Below are positions 8,769-20,251 of a DNA stretch of 64,000 nucleotides, piece by piece (position 1 is the first letter of the stretch; each line of letters begins with the position of its first letter). Location of the stretch: assembly GCA_947500825.1 (NCBI GenBank), contig CANMTR010000008.1:1-64000 (forward strand), given 5' to 3'. This DNA comes from an uncultured Paracoccaceae bacterium (lineage in GTDB: Bacteria > Pseudomonadota > Alphaproteobacteria > Rhodobacterales > Rhodobacteraceae). The translations under genes and the position numbers were made by a program. The notes under the pieces are model-generated. The model did not search any database and was not told where the DNA came from. It worked only from the letters and a program-made list of their open reading frames with translations.

Positions 8769-8814
8769 GTCTGTGCTCCCTCCGGGCGAAAGGGGTCCGC
8801 CCCGGGGAAAGGGT

Positions 8815-8829
8815 GCGTCCATCGGACGC
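8815..8829 (-). terminator. Hairpin downstream of the replication initiator gene
   Basis: GCGTCC and GGACGC separated by three bases form a perfect six-pair hairpin 46 bases after the initiator stop. On the minus strand it is followed by ACCCTTTCC, not a clean U-run, so it is a weak intrinsic terminator candidate between the replication gene and gfa. Confidence 0.35.
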
Positions 8830-8874
8830 GCGGGACAATCGCTTCGTTGGTCGCAACGCCCCGCATCGGGCCCG

Positions 8875-10062
8875 TCAGCCGACCGCGTCGGCGAAGGCGT
8901 CGGGCACCAGTTCGGCCCAGAAGGCGCAGATCGCGTCGTGGCAGATCGCCGACATCCAGCCGTGACGCTCGAAGTCGGCGCGCTCGGACCCGCCGAGGCG
9001 GGCCATGAACAGCCGCCGGTCGGCGTCGCGCTGGGTGGGCGTGCGCGCGGCCACCAGCTCGGTGATGCGCCGCAGCCGCCGCTCGCGCGCGGAGGGCACA
9101 TGGTCGTCGGACGGGCCCTCCTCCCTGGCGGGCGCGTAATCGTCGCGCAGGGCGGCGGCGAGATAGCGCGCGGGGTAGCGCACCCCGTCCTGTCCCGCGA
9201 CATAGTCGAGCTTGGCGCCCACCGCGCCCTCGCCGTGTTCGGCGATCCACTGCCGCGCCAGCCGGTCGGAGATCCCCATGGCGCAGAGCCGCTCGTAGAC
9301 GGGGGCGTTCCGGACCCCTGCCCCGTCGTCGAGGTCGAGGATGGCGAGCTGGGGGTTCTTGTCGATCAGGAAGCGGATGTCGGTGATGGTCCGCCCGCGC
9401 TTGCGGGTCTCGGGCGTCACCACGATGTTCGAGGTGCGGTTCACCTCCGCCACCGCGGGCTTGATGATCTTGGCGTTGAGGTGCTTGAACGTCTCGTAAT
9501 AGGCGCTGTCGTTCACGCCCATCAGGCGGCGGAACGTCTCCAGCGGCCACCAGCCCGTCGATCCCGTCCGCACGAAGCGGTAGCAGTTCTCGTAGAGCGC
9601 GAGCGCGTGGCCGGAGGTGAAGCGGCGCTGGATGTTGAGGTTGATGAGCGCGAAGACCTTCGGGTCGCGCAGCTTCTCGGCCAGGGCGGGGGAATAGGCG
9701 TAGGAGCACACCCCTTCCTTCAGGGTGGCAAAGGACAGCAAACTCGACACCCCCCATTCCTGGCGGCCGCGCTCGTCGAGCATGTCCCATTCCGCGATGG
9801 TCTCGGCCAGACCGCGCAGGGAGGCCTTCAGCGTCTCGGTGTCGTTGGAGTTGTAGCCCACCATCATCGCGAGGGTCCGCGCGTCGATCTGGAACACCGC
9901 GCGTTCGCCCAGCATGTCGTAGGCATTGAGCAAAAGCACGTTGGACAGCTTGCGCTGCAGCAGGCTCAACTTGCCCGAGACGTGGATCGCCGCCACGTGT
10001 TTCTTCACCGATCCGCGCCGGAGCGGACCGGTCAGCCGGTCCTTTGGAATGTCCTCGATCAT
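8875..10062 (-). CDS. Plasmid replication initiator protein (Rep_3/RepB-type, winged helix)
   Basis: A 395-residue initiator. The ATG at 10060-10062 has a GAGGACAG site; the frame extends upstream without support. The N-terminal half (about 15-240) matches the winged-helix Initiator Replication Protein family: [31 protein letters not shown] and the YENCYRF helix. Such proteins bind iterons at the origin and open the DNA. The divergent region 10063-10594 carries repeated motifs fitting that role. It diverges from parA/parB, an arrangement seen in Rhodobacterales plasmids with non-RepABC replicases. The C-terminal 100 residues are charged and less typical. Confidence 0.85.
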   Translation of the reverse strand: MIEDIPKDRLTGPLRRGSVKKHVAAIHVSGKLSLLQRKLSNVLLLNAYDMLGERAVFQIDARTLAMMVGYNSNDTETLKASLRGLAETIAEWDMLDERGRQEWGVSSLLSFATLKEGVCSYAYSPALAEKLRDPKVFALINLNIQRRFTSGHALALYENCYRFVRTGSTGWWPLETFRRLMGVNDSAYYETFKHLNAKIIKPAVAEVNRTSNIVVTPETRKRGRTITDIRFLIDKNPQLAILDLDDGAGVRNAPVYERLCAMGISDRLARQWIAEHGEGAVGAKLDYVAGQDGVRYPARYLAAALRDDYAPAREEGPSDDHVPSARERRLRRITELVAARTPTQRDADRRLFMARLGGSERADFERHGWMSAICHDAICAFWAELVPDAFADAVG

Positions 10063-10594
10063 GGTCTGTCCTCGTGCCTGCGCGGGGCCGCTCTTTGCCG
10101 GCGGCCTGGGGTCGATGATGCACCGAAGAGGCACCCGCGGGCAATCCCCTCCGCAGGTGCTTCAACCCTCCGGGCTCCCTTCCCGCATCCGGGTACCTTG
10201 GCGCCTTTCCGACTTCGCCCGCGCCCCGATGGGGACCCGTCTACGGGGGCTTCGCGGCCGTCTTCCGGCCCGTTCGGGGCATTCCTGAGCCCCCATGGGC
10301 CGGTTCCCGCGAATCGGTGCCCCCTGTCCCGGATTCCGGGCCCCCTCATCCCGCATCCGGGTGCCCCGGAGCCTGCATACGGGTCCCCATCTCCTTCTAT
10401 ACCGCTGCGGCAGCGGCATTTTTCATTCCCCAAAGTCCCTAAAGACTCCCATAGATTACAAACCTCGCCGTGTGGTTTTTCCCCGAAATCGGGCCTAAAA
10501 ACGGGCTCGCGGGGCCGTCGGCGTTCCCGGATGCCTCGTCATGTGCGATACTGCCCGCGATCTTCGACAGGGATCGACACATGAGCAGGACACC
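10063..10594. other. Probable replication origin between the initiator gene and parA
   Basis: A 532-base non-coding region between divergent initiator and parA genes. Positions 10131-10390 carry at least six related iteron-like motifs (see the repeat entry). Positions 10425-10500 are clearly AT-richer than anything nearby, as expected for a DNA-unwinding element. Within it, CCCGA-AA-TCGGG (10481-10492) is flanked by a T-run on the left and an A-run on the right, forming a two-way hairpin/terminator shape. Assignment as oriV is inference from position, repeats and base composition. Confidence 0.65.
10131..10390. repeat. Iteron-like repeats (consensus near CCCGCATCCGGGTNCCCC)
   Basis: Related copies: 10182-10197 (CCCGCATCCGGGTACC), 10306-10323 (CCCGCGAATCGGTGCCCC), 10350-10367 (CCCGCATCCGGGTGCCCC), 10373-10390 (CTGCATACGGGTCCCCAT), and on the other strand 10228-10247 and 10131-10145 (GCCCGCGGGTGC reversed). 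The two best-matched neighbours are 23 bases apart, about two helical turns. Copies are imperfect and in both orientations. They lie next to a Rep_3-type initiator gene, whose relatives bind iterons. Confidence 0.6.
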
Positions 10595-11992
10595 ATGACA
10601 TCCACAGGCAAGGCAGACCTCCCCCCGTTCTTCGGCCTCAACCCCGAGAAGGCCGCGAAGGCCCTGGGGGAGCCCGTCGACACCGCCCGATTCGCCAAGG
10701 CGGCGACCTTTGCCGCCCGCGGCCGGGAGGAGCTGGCCCGCAACGGCCATGCCCCCGACGGCCACAAGCGGCTGCGGCTCTTCTCCACGTGGGAGGTGTG
10801 TCGCTACCTGATCCCGGTGAACCCGGCGCATTTCCGTCGGGTTTTGAAGGCCAACCCGGAGCTGCCCCAGGGCAAGGGTGACGGCAATTCGAAGTGGTTC
10901 AGCCTGGAAGAGGTTATGGCCCTGCGCGACCACTTCGCCACCGAAGGGGCGAAGGACCGGGAGTACCGGCCCTGGCGGCCGGAGGGCCTCGACGCCAAGA
11001 TCCTCGCCGTCGCCAACTTCAAGGGCGGTGTCGGCAAGACCTCCACCTGCGCGCACCTGGCGATGTCGGCGGCCCTCGACGGCTACCGGGTGCTGGTGGT
11101 GGACCTCGACAGCCAGGGCTCGCTGACCTCGATCATGGGCGGCAAGGTGGAGGACGAGTGGCAGACGGCCTTTCCGCTGCTGGCGCGGGACTTCGCCACG
11201 CATGTGGAGAGCGAGAACCGGGTGCGGGAGGCGGCAGGCCAGCCCCCCCTGCCCCTCGACGAGACGCTCACCGAGGCGCTGAAGGTTTCGCCGCGAAACC
11301 TGATCCAACGGACCCACTGGCCCAACATCGACCTGCTGGGCGCGCAGCTCAACCTCTACTGGGCGGAGTTCCAGGTGCCGGTCTGGCGGATGCAGGAACG
11401 GTCCTGGCCACTCTGGGACGCGCTGACCAACGGGCTGTCCGACACGGGGTTGCTGCAGGACTACGACCTGGTGTTCATCGATACCCCTCCCGCACTTGGG
11501 TACCTGACGATCAATGCGCTGGCCGCGGCCGATATCCTGCTGATCCCGCTCGGCGCGAGCTTCCTGGAGTTCGACTCCACGGGGCGCTTCTTCGACATGC
11601 TCTATTCCACCTTCGCCTCCATCGAGGACGGCGAGAACCGGGTGCGCGCCCGCGACGGGCTGCCGGAGGTGCGGTTCGAGTGGGACGCGGTGCGGACCCT
11701 CATAACCCGCTTCGACGCCGCCCAGCAGACCGAGCTCGCCACCGTGATCCATGCCTATTTCGGGGACTTGATGACCACGTTCCGGCAGGAGGTGACGGCG
11801 ATGGTGGGCCAGGCGGGGGAGCAGGTGAACGGCATCTACGAGGCCGATTACCGGGAGTTCAACCGCGATACCTATGTGCGGGGGCGCGAGACCTTCGACC
11901 GGACATGGGCCGAGGTGAAGGAGCTGATCCTGGGCGCGTGGTGGCGCGACCTGCAGGTTGCACGCGAGGAGGGAGCGACCGATGATGCATGA
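10595..11992 (+). CDS. parA: ParA-family partition ATPase
   Basis: A 465-residue ParA. The first 120 residues include a helix-turn-helix-like region (FSTWEVCRYLIPVNPAHFRRVL), as in ParA proteins that repress their own promoter. The deviant Walker A KGGVGKTS starts at K143, VLVVDLDSQGS and LVFIDTPPALGYL are the Walker A' and B regions. ParA drives plasmid segregation with ParB. The ATG at 10595 follows AGCAGGA at suitable distance. ParB follows directly; the parA stop overlaps an ATG at 11989, though the better ParB start is 12049. A parS-like palindrome lies inside the gene at 11285-11299. Confidence 0.93.
   Translation: MTSTGKADLPPFFGLNPEKAAKALGEPVDTARFAKAATFAARGREELARNGHAPDGHKRLRLFSTWEVCRYLIPVNPAHFRRVLKANPELPQGKGDGNSKWFSLEEVMALRDHFATEGAKDREYRPWRPEGLDAKILAVANFKGGVGKTSTCAHLAMSAALDGYRVLVVDLDSQGSLTSIMGGKVEDEWQTAFPLLARDFATHVESENRVREAAGQPPLPLDETLTEALKVSPRNLIQRTHWPNIDLLGAQLNLYWAEFQVPVWRMQERSWPLWDALTNGLSDTGLLQDYDLVFIDTPPALGYLTINALAAADILLIPLGASFLEFDSTGRFFDMLYSTFASIEDGENRVRARDGLPEVRFEWDAVRTLITRFDAAQQTELATVIHAYFGDLMTTFRQEVTAMVGQAGEQVNGIYEADYREFNRDTYVRGRETFDRTWAEVKELILGAWWRDLQVAREEGATDDA
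11285..11299. promoter_or_regulatory. parS-like palindrome, copy 1 (inside parA)
   Basis: GTTTCG-CCG-CGAAAC: six-base arms and a three-base centre. The same arms recur at 12111-12125 and 13168-13182. The arms resemble the halves of chromosomal parS (TGTTTC...GAAACA). Being in coding sequence, it could be partly chance, but three copies within 2 kb of parAB favour centromere sites. Confidence 0.55.
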
Positions 11993-12048
11993 GATCGCAA
12001 CGGACCGCCGTGACCGCGCGGCGCGGAACCCGAGACCGGAGGTCGCCA

Positions 12049-13167
12049 ATGGCTAGACGTCGCAAGATCGCCGCCCCGTCGGCGGAGGACCTCGACCGGA
12101 TGGAGCAGGAGTTTCGTCGCGAAACCTCCGACCGGGCGGGGGCCACGCCCATGGCCATCGCGCCCATCGCCCAGGTGGCGAGCGAGGCGGCCGGACAGGC
12201 CCAGCCTCTGCCGCCGGAGCTTCGCCAGGTCCAGGCGCGGGACAAGCGCGACGCCGAACGGCTCAGGGAAGCGGAATCCCAGGGGCTGATGATGGTCGAC
12301 ATGCCGCTGGGGTGGATCGACGAGGCGGTGATGGTCCGCGACCGCACCCAGCTTGACCCCGAAGAGATGGCGGAGCTGAAGCGCTCGATCCTGAACAACG
12401 GCCTGCGCCTGCCGATCGAGGTGTTCGACAAGGGCGAGGGGGTGGAGGTCAAGCGCTATGGCCTGATCTCGGGTTACCGGCGCCTGCGGGCGATGCGTGA
12501 GATCCATGCGGAGTACGGCTTCGACCATCACGGCGCGGTCCGGGCGGTGATCCGCGACCCCGGCGAGCTGGGCGGGGCCATCGTCGCCATGGTCGAGGAG
12601 AACGAGATCCGCGCCCAGCTGACCCACTACGAGCGCGGGCGGATCGCGGTCATCGCGGCGCAGCAGGGCACGTTCGGGTCGGTGGAGGAGGCGGTCAATA
12701 CGCTCTTCGCCGCCGCGTCCAAGGCCAAGCGATCGAAGATCCGGTCCTTCGCGCTGATCTACGAGGAGCTGGGCGACATGCTGGAGCGGGGCGAGACCCT
12801 GCGGGAGAAGGATGGGCTGCGGCTCGCGCAGATCCTGCGCCAGGGGGGCGAGGGACGCCTGCGCGAGGTGCTGGAGCTGAACCAGGGGGCGGGTGACGAA
12901 TGGGGGCTCCTAGAGCCCGTGGTGGAGGACCTGGAGGCGGGACGCACGCCGGCGGGGCCGCGGAGGGGCCGGCCGCCGTCACGCCGCAAGGACGCGCAGA
13001 AGACCGGCTGGGTCGGGCAGGACCGGATGGTCCTGTCGAGCGGCGTGACGCTGGAATACGGCACCGACGGGGCGGCCCACGTGCTGCGCCTGACGGGCAG
13101 GGGGGTCGACCGGGAGCTGGCCCATTCGGCCATGGAGGAGCTGGCGCGGCTGTTCGAGGCCCCGTGA
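12049..13167 (+). CDS. parB: ParB-family partition protein
   Basis: A 372-residue ParB from the ATG at 12049, which has an ACCGGAGGT site; a start at 11989 (ATGA overlap with parA) would add 20 atypical residues. The ParB/Srx N-terminal domain (about 80-180) carries ISGYRRLRAM, the equivalent of the GxRR CTP-binding region, followed by VEENEIRAQLTHYERG. A helix-turn-helix (about 195-260) should bind parS, and a Lys/Arg-rich linker (PRRGRPPSRRKD) leads to a C-terminal dimerisation region. Two parS-like palindromes flank its role: one near the gene start and one immediately after the stop codon. Confidence 0.92.
   Translation: MARRRKIAAPSAEDLDRMEQEFRRETSDRAGATPMAIAPIAQVASEAAGQAQPLPPELRQVQARDKRDAERLREAESQGLMMVDMPLGWIDEAVMVRDRTQLDPEEMAELKRSILNNGLRLPIEVFDKGEGVEVKRYGLISGYRRLRAMREIHAEYGFDHHGAVRAVIRDPGELGGAIVAMVEENEIRAQLTHYERGRIAVIAAQQGTFGSVEEAVNTLFAAASKAKRSKIRSFALIYEELGDMLERGETLREKDGLRLAQILRQGGEGRLREVLELNQGAGDEWGLLEPVVEDLEAGRTPAGPRRGRPPSRRKDAQKTGWVGQDRMVLSSGVTLEYGTDGAAHVLRLTGRGVDRELAHSAMEELARLFEAP
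12111..12125. promoter_or_regulatory. parS-like palindrome, copy 2 (inside parB)
   Basis: GTTTCG-TCG-CGAAAC, near codons 21-26 of parB. Identical arms to the copies at 11285 and 13168. Confidence 0.55.
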
Positions 13168-13182
13168 GTTTCGCGACGAAAC
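13168..13182. promoter_or_regulatory. parS-like palindrome, copy 3 (directly after parB stop)
   Basis: GTTTCG-CGA-CGAAAC begins at the base after the parB stop codon and is the exact reverse complement of copy 2. Non-coding position makes this the strongest centromere candidate. Confidence 0.65.
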
Positions 13183-13194
13183 TCCCTGAATCTA

Positions 13195-13219
13195 GTCCAA
13201 CAGACTAAGTCTAGTGGAC
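13195..13219. repeat. 25-base palindrome downstream of parB
   Basis: Nested arms: GTCCA at 13195-13199 pairs with TGGAC at 13215-13219, and AGACT at 13202-13206 pairs with AGTCT at 13208-13212 around a single A. AT-richer than the surroundings and 13 bases from parS-like copy 3. It may be the parAB terminator (no U-run seen) or a protein-binding site. The following stretch to 13397 is very GC-rich, with three copies of GCCGGACA (13274, 13293, 13308 approximately) and a G-rich run, otherwise nothing. Confidence 0.45.
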
Positions 13220-13397
13220 CAGATACGGGGGGAGCGGCGGGCCGGGCCCCCGCCGGGCCGGGGCCCCGCATGCGCCGGACATCCGCCCGGCACGTGCCGG
13301 ACAGTCGCCGGACACCGGCCCGGCGGGTGCCGGGTCGGGGCGGGATGGGTCGGGCCAGGTCAGGCCGGGGCAGCGCAGGGCAGGGCAGGGTAGGGGG

Positions 13398-14327
13398 CTA
13401 GAGGTAGCCCCATTCGCGGAACGAGACCTCGGTGTCCTTGCCGATCACCACGTGGTCGTGGACGCCGACCTCGATGGCGCGGCAGGCATCGGCCACGCGC
13501 CGGGTCATGGCGATGTCCTCCTCCCCGGGGGTGGGATCGCCGGAGGGGTGGTTGTGGACGAGGATGATGGCGCTCGCCGTCAGCTCCAGCGCGCGGCGGG
13601 CGACCTCGCGGGGATAGACGGGCACGTGATCGACCGTGCCGGCCGCCTGCGCCTCGTCGGCGATGAGGCGGTTCTTGCGGTCGAGGAACAGGATGCGGAA
13701 CTGCTCCGTCTCCCGGTGGGCCATGGCGGTGCGGCAATAGGAGATCAGGTGGTCCCACGTGGCGATCACGTCGCGGTTGAGGACGCGGGCCTGCCCCAGC
13801 CGATGGGCCATGGCTTCCGCCAGCCGCAGCTGGAGATAGACCCAGCGGTCGGCCCCCTCGACCTGGAGGATGCGGTGCTCGGAGGCGGCGATGACGCCCG
13901 GCAGGTCGCCGAAGGTCGCCAGGAGCCGCTTGGCGAGAGGCTTCACGTCGATCCGGGGGATGGCGTTGAACAGCAGAAGCTCCAGAAGCTCGTATTCGGG
14001 CATCGGAGCGTGGCCGCCGGTGAGGAACCGGGTGCGCAGCCGCTCGCGGTGGCCCCAGTAATGGGGCCGCCGGGTGCCGTCCTCGTCGGTGACGAGGCCG
14101 CCGCCGGCGGCCGCCTCGGGGCGCAGCCGGTCGGTCGGGCGGTAGCCGGGCTGCGCGGCAGGCTCGGTCGGCGCGCCGGGGGGCGGCAGGCGGGCGTCGA
14201 GCTCGGCCAGGCCGTCCTCGGCAAATCCCTCCGGGCGCCGCGGCGGGCCCTTGGGGCGCCTGGTGACGAACTCCACCAGCGGCTCGAAGAAACCGGGCCT
14301 GCGCCCCTTGTCGTCGTTGTGGCCCAT
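13398..14327 (-). CDS. radC: RadC-family protein (JAB/MPN metalloprotease-like domain)
   Basis: A 309-residue RadC-type protein with an N-terminal extension of about 85 residues rich in Pro/Gly, a helix-hairpin-helix-like region (LLFNAIPRIDVKPLAKRLL) and the C-terminal JAB domain (about 185-309) with the metal motif HNHPSGDPTPGEED. The family name comes from an old DNA-repair assignment that did not hold; its activity is not established. RadC genes are common on plasmids and islands. It ends the replication region and diverges from the hybrid kinase gene; CtrA-type boxes lie in between. Confidence 0.9.
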   Translation of the reverse strand: MGHNDDKGRRPGFFEPLVEFVTRRPKGPPRRPEGFAEDGLAELDARLPPPGAPTEPAAQPGYRPTDRLRPEAAAGGGLVTDEDGTRRPHYWGHRERLRTRFLTGGHAPMPEYELLELLLFNAIPRIDVKPLAKRLLATFGDLPGVIAASEHRILQVEGADRWVYLQLRLAEAMAHRLGQARVLNRDVIATWDHLISYCRTAMAHRETEQFRILFLDRKNRLIADEAQAAGTVDHVPVYPREVARRALELTASAIILVHNHPSGDPTPGEEDIAMTRRVADACRAIEVGVHDHVVIGKDTEVSFREWGYL

Positions 14328-14378
14328 CGCCGTCCCTCCGTGCGAGGTCGTATCGGCGCGGGTGTCGCGCGAAAGCGG

Positions 14379-14393
14379 TTAACGCGTCGTTAA
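14379..14393. promoter_or_regulatory. CtrA-type binding site (TTAA-N7-TTAA)
   Basis: TTAACGCGTCGTTAA is a perfect palindrome with the exact TTAA-N7-TTAA spacing of the alphaproteobacterial CtrA box. It lies in the 223-base gap between divergent radC (start 14327) and the hybrid kinase (start 14551). A second, imperfect box follows at 14487. Confidence 0.6.
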
Positions 14394-14486
14394 GATGCGT
14401 TCGCGCCCCCGCGCGATCCGCGCCGCCCGCGGGGGCGGCGAGGGGGCGGTGTGCGCGCGAGAGACGCAGCGTCACGGAAGCGATCC

Positions 14487-14503
14487 TTAACCTTTGGGTA
14501 AAC
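14487..14503. promoter_or_regulatory. Second, imperfect CtrA-like box
   Basis: TTAACCTTTGGGTAAAC: TTAA, seven bases, then GTAA instead of TTAA, also an inverted repeat (TTAACC/GGGTAA). It sits 48 bases upstream of the chosen kinase start. Confidence 0.35.
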
Positions 14504-14550
14504 CGGGGCCGCGATCAGGAACGCGACCGCCCCACCGACGAGAGACCACC

Positions 14551-17319
<2,769 letters not shown>

Positions 17320-17344
17320 GCGGGGCGGCGGCGGCCCGCCGGTG

Positions 17345-18001
17345 TCAGCGGTGGGGGCGGGCGGAGCGGGAGGCGGCGCCGAGCGCGGCCACGGCGGACA
17401 TGGCGAGGAGGACGGGGATGCCCAGCTCCAGCACCTCCTCGACGCGGCCGGCGTTGCTGTTGACGGCCTCCGACACGTCGATGCCCAGGGGGCGGAGCTT
17501 GCGGCCGAGCCCGTCGATGGACTTGGTGACGGCGGCGAGGACGAGCCCGCCGGCGAGGTAGAGCGCCCAAGGTCGCAGGGAGGCCACGCCCGCGGCGAAG
17601 GTGCGCCCGTACCGGCGCAGGAGCAGCCACAGCGCGGCGAGGAGCGTGACCACCACGACGAGCCCCAGGACCTTTTCCCACAGGGCGGTGTCGTGGGTGA
17701 GGATCTTGATGCCCAGGACGCCCTCGCTGGTGAAGCGCTTGTCGGCGTCGAGCTCGCGCAGTGCCATGGCGGCGAGGAGGAGGGGCGTCATCCAGTTGCG
17801 CCGCAGGTTGCCCCCCGTGAGGCACAGAAGGATCGGCACGGCGTAGAGCAGGGCCGAGGCCGACTCCACCCCGCCGCCCTCGCGCAGGGAGGGGGCCGCG
17901 GGGTTCAGCACCGCGTCGAGGACGATGACGGCGGCGGCCACCAGGAGGCACAGGAGCCCCGCGACGAGCGGGGCCGCCGGCCGGGAGAGGGAAGGGGTCA
18001 T
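17345..18001 (-). CDS. Predicted inner-membrane protein of unknown function
   Basis: A 218-residue protein with about five or six hydrophobic segments (around 11-30, 47-62, 72-82, 110-127, 143-160 and 195-212). GGAGA precedes the ATG. A polar segment with KRFTSEGVLG and a loop GLGRKLRPLGID stand out, but I recognise no family. It lies between the hybrid kinase (convergent) and the PiT transporter (same strand, 80 bases upstream). The gap holds a palindromic GGCCCGCGCGGGCC at 18037-18050. Confidence 0.7.
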   Translation of the reverse strand: MTPSLSRPAAPLVAGLLCLLVAAAVIVLDAVLNPAAPSLREGGGVESASALLYAVPILLCLTGGNLRRNWMTPLLLAAMALRELDADKRFTSEGVLGIKILTHDTALWEKVLGLVVVVTLLAALWLLLRRYGRTFAAGVASLRPWALYLAGGLVLAAVTKSIDGLGRKLRPLGIDVSEAVNSNAGRVEEVLELGIPVLLAMSAVAALGAASRSARPHR

Positions 18002-18061
18002 GGTCGGTTCTCCGGACAGGGGAAGGCCCCGGTAGCGGCCCGCGCGGGCCGGATCAACACC

Positions 18062-18081
18062 GGCCTGCCGAGGGACAGGCC
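18062..18081 (-). terminator. Hairpin directly after the PiT gene
   Basis: GGCCTG and CAGGCC, eight-base loop, abut the PiT stop codon. No U-run follows, so it is only a possible terminator or processing site. Confidence 0.3.
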
Positions 18082-19554
18082 TCAGAGGGACCAGGCCAGG
18101 GCGGTGGAGGCCAGCGCCGACAGGCACGCGGCCGCGGGGACCGTGACCAGCCATGCGGCGACGATGGTGAGGAAGTGCGACCGGCGCACCAGCTTGCGCC
18201 GGGTCCGCTCCTGGCGGGCGATGCGGCTCGCCGCGGGCTCCCGGCGGTCGATGGCGCGGGCGCGCCGCTCGGCCTGCCATTCGCGGTAGAAGCCCACGCC
18301 GAAGATGCCGCCGATGGCGATATGGGTGGAACTGACCGGCAGCCCCAGGCCGGAGGCCGCGATGACCGTGATCGCCGCCGAGAGCGCGACGCAGTAGGCG
18401 CGCATCGGGTTGAGCTTGGTGATCTGGCCGCCGACCATGCGGATCAGGCGCGGCCCGTAGAGCACGAGGCCGAAGCTGATCCCGGCCGCGCCGATGAGCA
18501 TGACCCAGAGCGGGATCGAGACCTGGCCCGCCACGTCGCCGCTGGCCTCGGCGCCCACGATGGCGGCGAGCGGGCCCACGGCGTTGGCTACGTCGTTGGC
18601 GCCGTGGGCGAAGGACAGGAGGGCCGCGGACACCACGAGGGGCAGGCGGAAGAGGGCGTTGAGCGCCTCCGCCTCGTCGGGCAGGCCGCTGGCCTGGCGC
18701 CGGATCAGGGGGCGCGCGGCGAAGGCCGCCAGCACGCCCGCGGGCCCCGCCACGAGAAGGGCCGGGGTCACGCCGATATCGGCGACGTGGGACAGGCCCT
18801 TGAGCGCCAGGTAGGCGGTGAAGGCGGCGGCCATGATCCCGATGAGGACCGGCACCCAGGTCCGCGCCGCGGCGACCCGGTCGGCGCGGTAGACGATCGC
18901 GACGTTCACGAGCGCCAGCATGGCCGCCGCGACCAGCCCGCCCAGGAGCGGCGAGATCACCCAGCTCGCGGCGATGGCGCCCATGGTGGGCCAGGAGACG
19001 GCCCCCAGCCCGGCGGCGGCCGCGCCCGCGCCGAGAACCCCGCCCACGACCGAATGGGTGGTCGAGACCGGGGCCCCGATCCAGGTGGCGAGGTTGACCC
19101 AGACCGCCGCCGACAGGAGCGCGGCCATCATCGCGGTGATGAACTGCTCCGGCCCGGCGAAGCTCGCCGGGGCGACGATGCCCTTGGAGATCGTCGAGAC
19201 CACGTCGCCGCCCGCCAGGAGCGCGCCCGCGCTCTCGCATACCGCCGCTAGGGCGATGGCCCCGGCCATGGGCAGGGCGCGCGCGCCAACCGCCGGCCCC
19301 ATGTTGTTGGCCACGTCGTTGGCGCCGATGTTGAGCGCCATGTAGGCCCCGAAGGCCGCGGCCACGACGACGAAGATCGAGCCCGAGGCCGTGACCAGAC
19401 CGGCGGCGAGTGCTGCGAGGGCGATCACCACCATCGACACGCCCACGCCCACCAGGGGGCGGGAGACGAACATCGTGGCCGACTCCACCCGGCTGACCCG
19501 GTTGAGGTCGGTGTCGAGGGTCTTCCAGCGGTAGGTTTCGTCGGGCCGGCTCAC
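18082..19554 (-). CDS. PiT-family inorganic phosphate transporter
   Basis: A 490-residue PHO4/PiT permease with about ten to twelve membrane segments. Both signature repeats are present: GANDVANNMGPAVGA (about 75-90) and GANDVANAVGPLAAI in the second half, plus the paired GAPVSTTHS and GLPVSSTHI motifs. PiT proteins import phosphate (usually as metal-phosphate) with protons or sodium. GTG start overlaps the Nudix stop (GTGA, 19551-19554), so the two are coupled. The first 30 residues are a polar N-terminal extension. Confidence 0.92.
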   Translation of the reverse strand: MSRPDETYRWKTLDTDLNRVSRVESATMFVSRPLVGVGVSMVVIALAALAAGLVTASGSIFVVVAAAFGAYMALNIGANDVANNMGPAVGARALPMAGAIALAAVCESAGALLAGGDVVSTISKGIVAPASFAGPEQFITAMMAALLSAAVWVNLATWIGAPVSTTHSVVGGVLGAGAAAAGLGAVSWPTMGAIAASWVISPLLGGLVAAAMLALVNVAIVYRADRVAAARTWVPVLIGIMAAAFTAYLALKGLSHVADIGVTPALLVAGPAGVLAAFAARPLIRRQASGLPDEAEALNALFRLPLVVSAALLSFAHGANDVANAVGPLAAIVGAEASGDVAGQVSIPLWVMLIGAAGISFGLVLYGPRLIRMVGGQITKLNPMRAYCVALSAAITVIAASGLGLPVSSTHIAIGGIFGVGFYREWQAERRARAIDRREPAASRIARQERTRRKLVRRSHFLTIVAAWLVTVPAAACLSALASTALAWSL

Positions 19555-20036
19555 GGGGCGGTGCGCTCCGCGCGGCCCAGGCGCGCGGGGGCGTCGGCCA
19601 AAAGCTGGGCGAGGTCGGGCTCGTCGACGCGGGCGGCGGCCTCGGACGGGGCGAGCCAGACCCGCTCGCGCTGGCCGGCCTCGGGGTAGTCGTCGGCCAG
19701 CTCGGAAACCCGGAAGGCGAAGACGTCCACCTCGGTGCCCACGGGCACGCCGCGCATCCGCTTGGCGTAGCCGTAGCGGCCCACGTGCCGGCCCGCCTCG
19801 TCGGTGACGACGCCGCCTTCCTCCCAGGCCTCCTCGCGGGCGGTGGCGGCGGCGTCGAGGCCGGTCTTGGGCCAGCCCTTGGGGATGATCCAGCGCCGCG
19901 TCTCGCGCGAGGTCAGCAGCAGGATGCGGATGCCCTCTCCCTCGCCCTCGGGGCGCCAGCACAGGGCGGCGACCTGGTAGCGCGGCGGCCGGCGCAGGAT
20001 CGGCCGGATGTAATCTGTCCAGACGCGGCGCAACAT
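19551..20036 (-). CDS. Nudix hydrolase (DIPP-like)
   Basis: A 161-residue Nudix protein. The Nudix helix is seen as GWPKTGLDAAATAREEAWEEGGV (residues about 54-76): REEAWEEGG matches REUXEEXGU, while the usual Glu after G-x5 is not obvious. The start IPKGWPKTG resembles DIPP-type enzymes that act on diphosphoinositol polyphosphates or diadenosine polyphosphates. Coupling by overlap to a phosphate transporter suggests a phosphate-related role; the true substrate is unknown. Confidence 0.85.
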   Translation of the reverse strand: MLRRVWTDYIRPILRRPPRYQVAALCWRPEGEGEGIRILLLTSRETRRWIIPKGWPKTGLDAAATAREEAWEEGGVVTDEAGRHVGRYGYAKRMRGVPVGTEVDVFAFRVSELADDYPEAGQRERVWLAPSEAAARVDEPDLAQLLADAPARLGRAERTAP

Positions 20037-20251
20037 GGCGGCAACTCGTTCCCCGGGGACGCGCCAGCCGTCATACGGATGCCCGACCCGATTGCAAACC
20101 CCGGAGGGGAGGGCCGCCGGATCGGCCCCCGCGGGCGGGATTTCGCCGCGACGGAGGCGTCCGGGACGGTGGAGGCGGGGGGCGAGACCGGATAGGCTGC
20201 GCCGCGCGAGGGGGGCCGGGCGGCACGGCCCGGACGGGAGAGGGAAACGCG

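Noticed and set aside
13398-14327. Mobile-element signature from radC
   Set aside because: RadC is common on islands, but no transposase, integrase, terminal repeat or att site was found in the neighbourhood.
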